A stretch of 64,000 nucleotides of DNA from Pseudomonas fluorescens. Its GTDB lineage: Bacteria; Pseudomonadota; Gammaproteobacteria; Pseudomonadales; Pseudomonadaceae. The notes below the pieces were generated by a model. That model did not search any database and was not told the DNA's origin. It saw only the letters and a list, made by a program, of their open reading frames with translations. This document shows positions 1-8,052 of this stretch, one piece after another. Location: assembly GCF_002022275.1 (NCBI RefSeq), contig NZ_MSDF01000052.1, positions 1-64,000 of the forward strand. Reading direction: 5' to 3'. A program made the translations under genes and the position numbers. The first letter of the stretch is position 1. Each line of letters starts with the position of its first letter.

Positions 1-127
1 ACGGATTCAAGCCTGCGTTCGGCCAGCGTGGTTGACGGGGCGCCTCAGATCAAGATCAAGGTCACGAGCCAGGTCACAAGCAGAGCAACAGCTACGGCTT
101 CAGTGCGGTGTTGGACTTGGGCGTTAA
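1..127 (+). other. Possible 3' end of a plus-strand gene, unassigned
   Basis: The segment sits between the window edge and a strong terminator and points toward it, so it is probably the tail of a plus-strand gene. No frame is convincing. One frame stops (TAA) just before the terminator but is rich in Arg and Ser. Another carries the barrel-like string YGFSAVLDLGV but has an in-frame stop near base 36. A frameshifted or edge-truncated outer-membrane protein end is possible; I cannot name it. Confidence 0.25.
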
Positions 128-162
128 AAAAGCTGGGGCACCATGGTGACCCAGCTTTTTTT
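126..162. terminator. Bidirectional intrinsic terminator
   Basis: A stem GCTGGG/CCCAGC (132-137/150-155) encloses the palindrome CACCATGGTG. It is flanked by an A-run on the left and a 7-T run on the right, so it can terminate transcription on both strands. On the minus strand it closes the ABC transporter operon that ends at 179. Confidence 0.9.
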
Positions 163-178
163 GTTGCGCTCGATGTAT

Positions 179-1246
179 TCAGGCTGGCATCACCACAAAG
201 CTCTCCGGCTTGCAGGTCAGCGCCACAGCCGTCCCCGGCGGCAGTGCGTGGCTGCCTGGGGTAGGCAGTTGCTGGCATTTGAGGTCAAGTGTGCCGTCCG
301 CGACGGCGACGCGGTAGATGACGCGGTTGCCGATGAAGGAGGTGTCTTTGACTTTGCCGGCAAATGCGCCGTCGGCGAGGGGGGTGCCGAGTGCGGGTTC
401 CAGGCCGATGGTTTCGGGGCGGATCGAGACGTTGACCGGGCCGCTGCCGAGGTTGGTTTTGGCGCTGTGGGCGTAGCGTCCGAATGGCAGCTCTACGTAG
501 CCTTCGTGACCGTAGGTGCCGTTGACGATGTTGGTGTCGCCAAAGAACTTCGCCGCAAACAAGGTGCGCGGTGACCAGTACATTTCTTGCGGGCCGCCGA
601 TTTGTTCGATGCCGCCTTTGTTGAGCAGTACCACCCGGTCGGAGAGGATCATCGCCTCGTCCTGGTCGTGGGTGACGTAGACGAAGGTGGTGGAGGTTTC
701 TTCGTGGATGCGTTTGATCTCGTTGAGCATGTGGTGGCGAATCTTCAGGTCCAGGGCCGCCAGCGGTTCATCGAGCAATAACACGGCCGGGCGGTTTACC
801 AGGGCGCGGGCCAGGGCGACGCGCTGGGCCTGGCCGCCGCTGAGTTCGGAGATCCAGCGGTTCTTGAAGCTTTCAAGTTGCACCAGTTCCAGGGCTTTGG
901 TCACTTCGCGCTTGATTTCGTCCCTGGGTTTTTTCTTCAGGCGCAGGCCGAAGGCGACGTTGTCGAACACGTCCAGGTGCGGGAACAGTGCGTATTTCTG
1001 GAACACCATGTTCACCGGGCGGTGCTCGGGGGCGAGGGCGGTGGAGTCCTTGCCGTCGATCACCACTTTGCCGGTGGTGGGCTCCTCGAAACCGGCAATG
1101 ATGCGCATCAGGGTGGTTTTGCCGCAGCCGCTGGGGCCGAGCAGGGTGAGGATTTCATTGCGCTTGACGGTCAGGTCGACCTTGCCCAGGGCGGTCAGGT
1201 TGCCGTAGCTCTTGGAGATACCGGTGAGTTCAATACTGTTGGTCAT
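179..1246 (-). CDS. ABC transporter ATP-binding protein, spermidine/putrescine (PotA) type
   Basis: This 355-residue ATPase energises the importer encoded just upstream of it in the same operon. The Walker A loop GPSGCGKTT is at residues 37-45, the signature LSGGQ at 135-139, Walker B LLLDEP at 156-161, and the switch histidine lies in VTHDQDEA. A C-terminal region of about 110 residues fits the TOBE regulatory domain of the PotA/CysA/MalK group. The start follows the permease stop by 5 bp, with a weak AGAG ribosome site. The order binding protein, permease, permease, ATPase is the usual one for polyamine-type systems. Class is certain; substrate is inferred. Confidence 0.9.
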   Translation of the reverse strand: MTNSIELTGISKSYGNLTALGKVDLTVKRNEILTLLGPSGCGKTTLMRIIAGFEEPTTGKVVIDGKDSTALAPEHRPVNMVFQKYALFPHLDVFDNVAFGLRLKKKPRDEIKREVTKALELVQLESFKNRWISELSGGQAQRVALARALVNRPAVLLLDEPLAALDLKIRHHMLNEIKRIHEETSTTFVYVTHDQDEAMILSDRVVLLNKGGIEQIGGPQEMYWSPRTLFAAKFFGDTNIVNGTYGHEGYVELPFGRYAHSAKTNLGSGPVNVSIRPETIGLEPALGTPLADGAFAGKVKDTSFIGNRVIYRVAVADGTLDLKCQQLPTPGSHALPPGTAVALTCKPESFVVMPA

Positions 1247-1251
1247 GGTGA

Positions 1252-2043
1252 TTACTCTGCAGTTTCAGCACGTTCAAGTTCGAGGCGGAGACGGCGCAAG
1301 GTCATGACCAGGCCGGCAATGGCGATAATGGCGATGGTCACCACCAGCATGAACACCGAGGCGGCGTTGATGGTGGGGCTGACGGCGCGGCGCATCATCG
1401 AGAGGATCATCAGCGGCAGGGTGGTGTCGCTGCCGGTGACGAACACGGTGATCAGGAATTCATCCATCGACAGCGCCACGGCGAGGATCGCGGCCCCGGC
1501 GATGGTCGGGCCGATGATCGGCAAGGTCACCAGCCAGAACGCCTTGAGCGGTGAAGCGCCCAGGTCGCGCGCGGCCTCTTCGAAGGACAGGTCGAAGTAC
1601 TCCAGGCGCGAGCGCACCGATTCGACGAAAAACGGAAAGGTGAACAAGGTATGGCCGATGATCACCGTCAGCAGCGAGCGCGGCAGGCCGATCAGCGAGA
1701 AAAAGATCACCAGCGCGATACCGAGAAACAAGCCGGGCAAGGCAATCGGTGCGAAGTTCATAAAGGCGAACACCGCCTTGACCCGCCCCTTCATGCGCAT
1801 CAACGCCATCGCCGAGAACGTACCCAGCAACGTGGTGAGCACGGCTGAGCCGAGCGCGACGATGGCGCTGTTGGTCAGGGCGCTCATGAAGTCCGAGCTG
1901 TTGAACAGCGCCGCATACCATTGCGTCGAGAAACCTTCGAACGGGAACGACAGCGACGGCGATGAGTGAAAGCTGAACAGCGCGATAATCGCGATCGGCG
2001 CGTAGAGGAACAGCATGTAAACGTAGGTAAATAGCCTGAGCAT
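1252..2043 (-). CDS. ABC transporter permease, PotC type
   Basis: This 263-residue inner-membrane subunit has about six hydrophobic segments and the EAA loop (EEAARDLGASPLKAFWLVTLP) that contacts the ATPase. The frame is open further upstream, but that part overlaps the preceding permease and reads as Cys/Trp/Arg-rich non-protein. I therefore take ATG at 2043, whose product starts MLRLFTYVYMLFLYAP, typical of PotC. It is the second permease of the heteromeric channel. Substrate specificity cannot be read from it. Confidence 0.88.
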   Translation of the reverse strand: MLRLFTYVYMLFLYAPIAIIALFSFHSSPSLSFPFEGFSTQWYAALFNSSDFMSALTNSAIVALGSAVLTTLLGTFSAMALMRMKGRVKAVFAFMNFAPIALPGLFLGIALVIFFSLIGLPRSLLTVIIGHTLFTFPFFVESVRSRLEYFDLSFEEAARDLGASPLKAFWLVTLPIIGPTIAGAAILAVALSMDEFLITVFVTGSDTTLPLMILSMMRRAVSPTINAASVFMLVVTIAIIAIAGLVMTLRRLRLELERAETAE

Positions 2044-2071
2044 GACGAGGGACCTTTTTGATGGGCGGTAT

Positions 2072-3007
2072 TCAGTCGTGGTAACGCTTGCCGGGTGCCA
2101 GGTTCGCCACCCGCAACACGGCCAGCAGCAGCGCGTAGACCAGCATGAATACAATCAGCAGCAGATAGGCCATCGCCGCACCCAGCGGCCAGTTGCCGAC
2201 CGAGCGGAACTGGTTGGCGATCACCAGCCCTGTGGTCATGGCATCGCGGCCGCCGAGCAATTGCGGGGTGACGTAGTCACTGGCCGCGAGGACGAAGGTG
2301 AACATGAATGAGCTGACGATGCTTTTGTGCGCCATGGGCATGATCACCCGCCACAGAATCGTGACGCCGCCGGCGCCCAGGTCGGCGGCGGCTTCCAGGT
2401 AGTCACGCTTGATGTCGCGCAAGCCCGAAACCAGCAGCAACAGGGTGAAGGGCAGCATGATGTGCACCAGCGTCAGCACCACGGAAAACTTGCTGAACAC
2501 CAGCCATTCCATGGGCTGGTCGATCAGGCCGAAGTGCATCAGGGTGGAGTTGATCACGCCGTTGGTGCCCAGGATCGAGCGCCAGGCGTAGACCCGCACC
2601 AAATAACTGGAAAACCACGACACCAGCGCCAGATACAACACGGCGTTGGAGCGGGTGCGGTACACGATGTAATACGCCACCGGGGCGCTGATCACGGTGG
2701 ACAGCAGCGCGGTCCAGAAGCCGTTTTGCAGGGCGATCCACAGCGAGTCATAAAACCCGCTGGCCCCCAGGGCCCGCGCATAGCTTGCAAGACTTGCCGC
2801 GGGTTCCATGCTGAAGGTCTTGGCGGTCCAGAAACTGGCCACCAGCAGCAGCACCGAGGGCACCAGAAAGAACACCAGCAAAAACACCAGCGGCGGCGAG
2901 GCCAGCCAGTAGGCGCTGAGGGTTTTCTTGTCGATCTTTGTGCGTTTTGCGGCCTGTTCGTCCCCGTTTTGCAGGGTGATGGGCTCGCTGTTGTTGACTA
3001 CGGTCAT
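2072..3007 (-). CDS. ABC transporter permease, PotB type
   Basis: This 311-residue permease partners the PotC-type subunit 28 bp downstream. A polar N-terminal tail of about 35 residues precedes the first membrane helix (PPLVFLLVFFLVPSVLLLVA). The EAA loop is seen as LEAAADLGAGGVTILWRV. It lies 84 bp downstream of the binding-protein gene and belongs to the same minus-strand transcript. The long cytoplasmic tail (KRTKIDKKTLSAYW) is common in PotB-like proteins. Confidence 0.88.
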   Translation of the reverse strand: MTVVNNSEPITLQNGDEQAAKRTKIDKKTLSAYWLASPPLVFLLVFFLVPSVLLLVASFWTAKTFSMEPAASLASYARALGASGFYDSLWIALQNGFWTALLSTVISAPVAYYIVYRTRSNAVLYLALVSWFSSYLVRVYAWRSILGTNGVINSTLMHFGLIDQPMEWLVFSKFSVVLTLVHIMLPFTLLLLVSGLRDIKRDYLEAAADLGAGGVTILWRVIMPMAHKSIVSSFMFTFVLAASDYVTPQLLGGRDAMTTGLVIANQFRSVGNWPLGAAMAYLLLIVFMLVYALLLAVLRVANLAPGKRYHD

Positions 3008-3091
3008 GATGAAATTGCCTGTGCTTTTATCCGATAACCCGTGCGCATGGGTGAAACAGGCGCGTGCTCACGCGCCCCGCATCGCAGCGCT

Positions 3092-4252
3092 TTAAAACGA
3101 ACCCTTGAAGTTGGCCCACTGATCGATCCATTGCGCGTAGGTCACGTACTGGTCGGAGTTCAGCGGAGGCTGGCCGTAGAGTTTGGATTTCTCGAAAAAG
3201 CTGTCCAGGTGGGCGTAGTCGAAGGTGTTACGCAGCTCTTCGGACAGCAAAGGAATGGCCTTGGGGTTGACTACGCCGGAGAACATCGTGGTCGCCATCT
3301 TGGCTTGGGTATCGGCCTCCAGCACCTTGTTGATGAACTCCAGCGCCAGGGGAACATTCTTCGCCGTCTTCGGAATGAACAGCGCATCGCACCACAGCGC
3401 CGCGCCTTCGGCGGGCACTGAAAGCAGGGTGGTCACGCCGCGTTTGGTGGTTTCGCTGGGGGTGTTGGCGGAGGCCGAGAACACCACGTCGACTTCCCCG
3501 GACACCAGCAACGACACGGCATCGCCGGACGACGCAGCAAATACGCGGCACTGGTCGCGGTAGGGTTTGAGCTTTTCAAAGGCGTCGTCGAATTCGGCGC
3601 GGGTCAGGTTGGGGTACTTGTCGCCGTAGCCGGCAATGATTGCGATCAATGACCAGTTGGACGTGCCGTCGTCCACAAACGTAAGGCGGCCCTTGTATTT
3701 CGGGTCGAGCAGGTCGCTGTAGCGGGTGGGTTTTTTGACGTTTTTGGGGTTGTAAACGATGGTGTTCATGCCCCACAGCAAAGGCACGCCCCACTGCTTG
3801 CCATCCCAGTACCAGCGGCTGCCCTTGTAGAACAGCGGCAGGGTGTTGTCGGGTGAATAATTGGGGATTTTCGAGGTGTCGATGGCCTTGAGCAGGCCCA
3901 TTTCCTTGTAGATGATCTCGTAGCCCAGCGCATACATGGTCAGGTCCAGTTGCACCGGATCGGAACCGGCCAGCCGTGCGGTGATGTCGTCCTGGTTGCT
4001 GGCGTAGCTGGACCGTACGGTGATGCCCTGTTGTTTGCGCCAATCGGCCAGTTCCGCGTCACCGGTCTCGCCCTCCCAACCGAGGATTTCCAGGTGACCG
4101 CCGGTGGCCGCGAACACGCTCGGCGCAAACGAGCCGATATACAGCCCCGCAGCAGAGGCGGCGGCGCCCAGCAGAAACGAGCGACGTTTCAAGCTCAGTG
4201 CGTTGAGGTCAATGCCGGTCAAACCATAACCCGTTTGTTTTTCTTCGTTCAT
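3092..4252 (-). CDS. Periplasmic substrate-binding protein, PotD/PotF type, Tat-exported
   Basis: The 386-residue product captures the ligand for the three transporter subunits that follow. I chose ATG at 4252 because it has a good AGGAAC ribosome site and is followed by a leader with a twin-arginine motif (LKRRSFLLGAAA) and a hydrophobic stretch ending at FAATGG. The mature part resembles PotD-like extracellular solute-binding proteins (GHLEILGWEG start, YDLTMYALGYEI-like region). A Tat leader suggests export in folded form. The ligand could be a polyamine or another small cation or acid; the neighbours do not decide this. Confidence 0.85.
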   Translation of the reverse strand: MNEEKQTGYGLTGIDLNALSLKRRSFLLGAAASAAGLYIGSFAPSVFAATGGHLEILGWEGETGDAELADWRKQQGITVRSSYASNQDDITARLAGSDPVQLDLTMYALGYEIIYKEMGLLKAIDTSKIPNYSPDNTLPLFYKGSRWYWDGKQWGVPLLWGMNTIVYNPKNVKKPTRYSDLLDPKYKGRLTFVDDGTSNWSLIAIIAGYGDKYPNLTRAEFDDAFEKLKPYRDQCRVFAASSGDAVSLLVSGEVDVVFSASANTPSETTKRGVTTLLSVPAEGAALWCDALFIPKTAKNVPLALEFINKVLEADTQAKMATTMFSGVVNPKAIPLLSEELRNTFDYAHLDSFFEKSKLYGQPPLNSDQYVTYAQWIDQWANFKGSF

Positions 4253-4706
4253 TTCGAGTTCCTGCCTGGGGTAAGTGTGTGCAAACGCTATGAATGCAGT
4301 CGTGTAGATCGGCAGTGTTATGGCCAGCATTGTTTCCATGCTGCTGGGGAGGGGCTTAGCCTCCACTGGTCCGATTGACTCTTCCTTGGCGGGGCGACAC
4401 CGGCCTGATTCACGGGCTATGTGCCCGTGCTTTGAGGGGGTTCGCCCAGCGGCTGATAGGCTCGGCTTGTTGTTTTCATGGCTTGAGTATTCGCCCGGCG
4501 GGCAGGCCACTCAATTTCGCAGCCCCGGCAAAAGCGACGCACACTGACGCATCAAAGTGACTTAAACGGCGCAGCCCCGGCCGTCTGGCGGGCGCCAGAG
4601 CGGCTGCGTCACCCTGCGTCTGTTTTTGTGCAGGGTGCGAAATTGAGCGCAAGCGACGGCGGGCCAATACTGCAGCGGTGATTCTTGAGCCAGGCGCGGT
4701 GCATTG
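4253..4706. promoter_or_regulatory. Divergent intergenic region with a distant 11-bp inverted repeat
   Basis: This 454-bp gap separates the ABC operon (leftward) from the TPP-enzyme gene (rightward) and must hold both promoters. CTCAATTTCGC at 4510-4520 reappears inverted as GCGAAATTGAG at 4637-4647, 116 bp apart. This could be a looping operator pair or chance. No other RNA or gene is evident; reading frames through it look like shadows. Confidence 0.35.
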
Positions 4707-5678
4707 ATGAAACTCACGGGCAGCCAGATTGTTGTGAAAGCGCTGAAAGCCAACGGTGTCGACTACGTGGCCGGCGTGCCGGGTGAGGGCGCGCGGGGTC
4801 TGCTCGACGCCTTGTTGGCGCCGGGAACGGGCCTGCCGTTTATTCACGTCATGCAGGAGCACAGTGGCATCCACTTGGCCGATGGCTATTTTCGCGCGTG
4901 CGGGCGGCCCATGGCGGTGGTGCTTGCGGGGCCGCTGGAGCGTTCCAAGGCGGTGGGGGCGGTCGCGGCGGCGCAGGCGTTGCTGGTGATCAGCGGCGTT
5001 CATGACGACACGGAAGGTATGACCATCGAAGGGCTTCCCCAGGCCTTGCGCCAAGCGTTCGAGACGATGCTCAGTGAGCGCGGGCCGGTCAACCTGCCCA
5101 TTGCTGTCGCCGTGCAGAACGCTACGCTTGGCACGCGCCTGCCACCCGCCAGCCTGCGCGCCGAACCGCCGTCGCCGGGGGCCACAAACGTCGCGGTGTT
5201 GCGTCAGGCCCGCGTGTCGCGTTCGGCACTGGAAGCGGATGCAATCCTGGTGGTGGGCGGTGGTGGTGTGCAGGCCCGGCTGGGAGAACTGTTCCCCAGC
5301 CATCACCCGGCCAGCCACTTGAGCACCGAGACCCTGGGGTGGGCGGTCCCCGCGGCGATTGGCGCGCGGCTCGCCATGCCTGCCCGGCAGGTGGTGTGCG
5401 CCGTGGGCAGCACCGACTTTTTGCAGTCGCTGCAAGAAATGGCGGTGTGCGTGATGCACAGCATTCCGGTGGTGTTTCTGGTGTTCAGCGCCAGCGCTGA
5501 GTTCAACCTGCCGGATGGCAAACCGTATGCCCCGGACTTTGCCGGTATCGCGCGCAATTTCGGCCTGGAGGCCTGGCGGGTCGAACACGCTTCGCAATTC
5601 AATCAGACCTTTATCAAGGCGCTAAACAGTACGGGCCCGTCCCTGGTCGAAGTGATGACAGCGGCGAGCGCGCCTTAG
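4707..5678 (+). CDS. Shortened thiamine-pyrophosphate enzyme-like protein
   Basis: The product is 323 residues; acetolactate-synthase-type TPP enzymes usually have about 550. The N-terminal third matches the PYR domain, with TGSQIVVKALKANGV and the activating glutamate in MQEHSGIHLADGYFRACGRP. The middle nucleotide-binding-like domain is missing. The C-terminal PP domain follows directly (STETLGWAVPAAIGA), but the cofactor motif normally GDG...NN reads AVGSTDF...FSAS. Two-subunit TPP decarboxylases such as phosphonopyruvate or sulfopyruvate decarboxylase are similarly compact, so this may be a related enzyme or a degenerate one. ATG at 4707 follows a TTG. It ends convergently with the regulator gene, overlapping by 4 bp. 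Confidence 0.7.
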   Translation: MKLTGSQIVVKALKANGVDYVAGVPGEGARGLLDALLAPGTGLPFIHVMQEHSGIHLADGYFRACGRPMAVVLAGPLERSKAVGAVAAAQALLVISGVHDDTEGMTIEGLPQALRQAFETMLSERGPVNLPIAVAVQNATLGTRLPPASLRAEPPSPGATNVAVLRQARVSRSALEADAILVVGGGGVQARLGELFPSHHPASHLSTETLGWAVPAAIGARLAMPARQVVCAVGSTDFLQSLQEMAVCVMHSIPVVFLVFSASAEFNLPDGKPYAPDFAGIARNFGLEAWRVEHASQFNQTFIKALNSTGPSLVEVMTAASAP

Positions 5679-6568
5679 TCCTGGCCGCCCCACACGATCG
5701 TGGCGTTTTCGCCGGTCATGTATTCGCGCACATCCAGTGGGATCGACTGGTCGCTGGGCAACACCACCGTGGCGTTGCGCAGGTGGTGCTTGCGGATTTT
5801 GCCCTTGTCCACCAAGCCCAGGGCCATGCGCGTGGAGAAGGGTTGGCGGAAGGATGACGACGCCACGCCCGTGACCAAACCGTAGAGAAAGCGGATCGGC
5901 CGACGGTGCTGCGGCGTCAGGATCGAAAACGTCATCTCGTTGCGTTGCTTGCCTTCGAAATCCACCATGAACAAACGGTCGCCAAGCAGCAGGCAAAAGC
6001 CGTGGTAGGTGAAGGAATAACCGATCTTGCCGCTGCCATCGCGCAATGGAAAACGCTCTATGGTGACGTATTGCACCATGGAGTCGGCGCGGTACAGGCA
6101 GGTGACGGAGCGCAGTATCCGGCCTTTATAAATCGATGAGTTGTGATAGCGGTAATACACGCCCAAATAGTCTTCCAGCAGGTCGGCCGATTGTTTGGCC
6201 AGCGGCAGGAAGTGATTGAATTGTTCCGAGGCGCGCAAGTCAGTCGGCAACTCGTTTTCATAACCTTCATAGAACTTTTTGAACTCGGCGGGCGGGCGAA
6301 ACAGGTCTTCGGCCTCCATCATGAAATAGCGCCCGATCTTTTGCAGGATCTTCTGCGAGGGCACGTGCTGGCCCACCAGGTACTTGTTGAATTGCTGGCG
6401 ATTGACGTCGACCTTACGGCACATATCCGCCACCGAGCGGCAGGACTCCACCAGGGTGCTCAGGTTCTTTTGCACATTGGCCTGCAGGTCGCTGCGCAGC
6501 TGCTGGCGTTCGGGGTGCGAGGTGGCGGTGGCTAACGACAGGGCGGGTGAGTCTGCGCGATTGGGCAT
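5675..6568 (-). CDS. Helix-turn-helix (XRE-type) transcriptional regulator with large C-terminal domain
   Basis: The product is 297 residues. Residues 20-85 form a Cro/C1-like helix-turn-helix (SVADMCRKVDVNRQQFNKYL, then SQKILQKIGRYF). The remaining roughly 200 residues are an unrecognised domain that may sense a ligand. I prefer ATG at 6568 (MPNRADSP), which has a GAGAA site, over an upstream ATG at 6613. It stands between the ABC/TPP genes and the GH3 operon and faces a cluster of GTTAT boxes just upstream of itself. It is therefore the obvious candidate regulator of both its own gene and the rightward operon. Confidence 0.8.
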   Translation of the reverse strand: MPNRADSPALSLATATSHPERQQLRSDLQANVQKNLSTLVESCRSVADMCRKVDVNRQQFNKYLVGQHVPSQKILQKIGRYFMMEAEDLFRPPAEFKKFYEGYENELPTDLRASEQFNHFLPLAKQSADLLEDYLGVYYRYHNSSIYKGRILRSVTCLYRADSMVQYVTIERFPLRDGSGKIGYSFTYHGFCLLLGDRLFMVDFEGKQRNEMTFSILTPQHRRPIRFLYGLVTGVASSSFRQPFSTRMALGLVDKGKIRKHHLRNATVVLPSDQSIPLDVREYMTGENATIVWGGQD

Positions 6569-6591
6569 GCTGTTCTCGACGTGACTGATTC

Positions 6592-6658
6592 GGTTATAGC
6601 GCCAGTTATTCAAGTTATCCAGCAGTTATCAGATAACTTTCGGAATAACCGTTATAAC
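6592..6658. promoter_or_regulatory. Cluster of GTTAT(C) operator-like boxes
   Basis: Six GTTAT half-sites lie in under 70 bp, beginning near 6593, 6605, 6614 and 6625, with an inverted copy at 6632 and a palindrome GTTATAAC at 6651-6658. GTTATC-A-GATAAC at 6625-6637 is a perfect inverted repeat with a one-base centre. The cluster abuts the start of the XRE regulator and lies in the 458-bp divergent gap before the GH3 operon at 7027. The rest of that gap (6660-7026) shows no gene, only likely promoter DNA. Confidence 0.6.
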
Positions 6659-7026
6659 CGTTTAACTGTTTGATTCTTATACTAATTACTCAAGCATCTT
6701 CCATGCCGAAGGCTCGCACTTGCCGAGAACTTTCGGCGCCGGCCAACTGCGTCAGTTTGTAAGCAGTTTTCCGACACTGCGCGTGTATAACGACGTGCTG
6801 TTTTTTGGGGCAAGTCTATTGTTTCGCGCACCTTTTGGGTAACGCATAAGCGCAGTCAGTAACACCTTCAGCCTTTGCGGGTAACACCGCTTGCCGGGGT
6901 AAAAGTGCTTCGGTCCGCGTCAGGTATCGAGGGGTGTGCGAAATGGAGAAAAACCTGCGCGCGCTGAATACTCGGGGCAGGGCGTTTGCGAGGCAGACGC
7001 GATGATCACGTTACCGAGGGCATTCC

Positions 7027-8052
7027 ATGTCAAGCGAACTGCAACGAGCCGCGTATTCGGTTCTCCTTCCGGCCTTTGCCGATTTGCAGCTGGACGACAC
7101 CGTACGGCGCTACCTGAGCCGTGGCGGTGTGTCGATCCTGCTCGGTGAAACCCGCGACGAATACGTTGGCCGGGGCATGAGCCCGGCTCGCAAGGCGGCC
7201 GAGACCAGTGCCGGCTTTATCAATATTGCCCGTGAAGCGGCCGCATTGGCGGGGGCGCCGGTGCTGGTAGCGGTGGATCAGGAACTGGGCGGGATCGAAC
7301 GCCTGCATCAATTGGTGCCTGCCGTGGCCAGCCGGGCCGAGCTTGAGGGCCTTGGGGCCGATGTGATCGAGAAACGCTGTTTTGAAATGGCCACCGTGGC
7401 GCGCAGCCTGGGCGTCAACCTGTTCCTGGCGCCGATTGTGGATGTGGTCACCGGCGCCAACCCATGGTTGCACAACCGCCACCTGGGCGCCGACCCGCAC
7501 GAAGTCAGCCGGGTGTCCTGCGCCTTTATCCGTGGGGTTCAGCGCGCCGGGGTGATTGCCACCGCCAAGCATTTCCCGGGGCATTACGTGACCGAGCACG
7601 ACCCGGCAATCGCCGAAGCCACGGTACCGGGGCCGCTGGAATTGCTGGACGCCAACCTCGACGTGTTCAGGCAGGTCATCGCCACCGGCGTCAAAGCCGT
7701 GATGCCCGGGCCTGCGGTGTTTGCGGCACTCGACCCGGAGCAATCGGCCTCAACCTCACCGGCGGTCATCGGGCTGCTGCGTGACACGCTGGGGTTTGAC
7801 GGTTTGATCATTTCCGATGACCTGGATGCCGTGTCGATTCTGCGCGGCAACAGCATTCCCGACACGGCCGTCGCCTCGCTGGTGGCCGGGGCGCACTTGC
7901 TGCTGGTGTCCAGCGAATCCGGCCTGGATGCGATTGCCGAGGCGATCGTCAACGCGGTGCATGAAGGTGCCCTGGACCGCCAGGTGCTGCTGGCCGCCGC
8001 CGCCAAGGTACGCCACCTCGCCAGCCAGGGGGCGCGTGATGAGCAGCAATGA
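7027..8052 (+). CDS. Glycoside hydrolase family 3 N-terminal-domain protein (NagZ-like)
   Basis: This is a 341-residue single-domain GH3 barrel, first gene of a four-gene operon, with ribosome site GAGGGC before ATG. The family loop KHFPGH and the nucleophile motif ISDDLDAVSI are intact. The NagZ acid/base pair, DSH after KHFPGHGDTDV, appears by hand alignment as DPA, so the histidine is missing. It may therefore be a hydrolase acting on an unusual glycoside, or have another role, rather than peptidoglycan NagZ. No signal peptide is seen, so it is probably cytoplasmic. Its neighbour is a diverged paralogue. Confidence 0.78.
   Translation: MSSELQRAAYSVLLPAFADLQLDDTVRRYLSRGGVSILLGETRDEYVGRGMSPARKAAETSAGFINIAREAAALAGAPVLVAVDQELGGIERLHQLVPAVASRAELEGLGADVIEKRCFEMATVARSLGVNLFLAPIVDVVTGANPWLHNRHLGADPHEVSRVSCAFIRGVQRAGVIATAKHFPGHYVTEHDPAIAEATVPGPLELLDANLDVFRQVIATGVKAVMPGPAVFAALDPEQSASTSPAVIGLLRDTLGFDGLIISDDLDAVSILRGNSIPDTAVASLVAGAHLLLVSSESGLDAIAEAIVNAVHEGALDRQVLLAAAAKVRHLASQGARDEQQ

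Noticed and set aside
2327..3037. Plus-strand frame opposite the PotB-type permease
   Set aside because: It is Gln/His/Gly-rich, without hydrophobic core or motif; antisense shadow.
4476..5597. Minus-strand 373-codon frame opposite the TPP-like gene
   Set aside because: It has Arg/His-rich composition and no domain; the plus-strand protein shows PYR and PP motifs.
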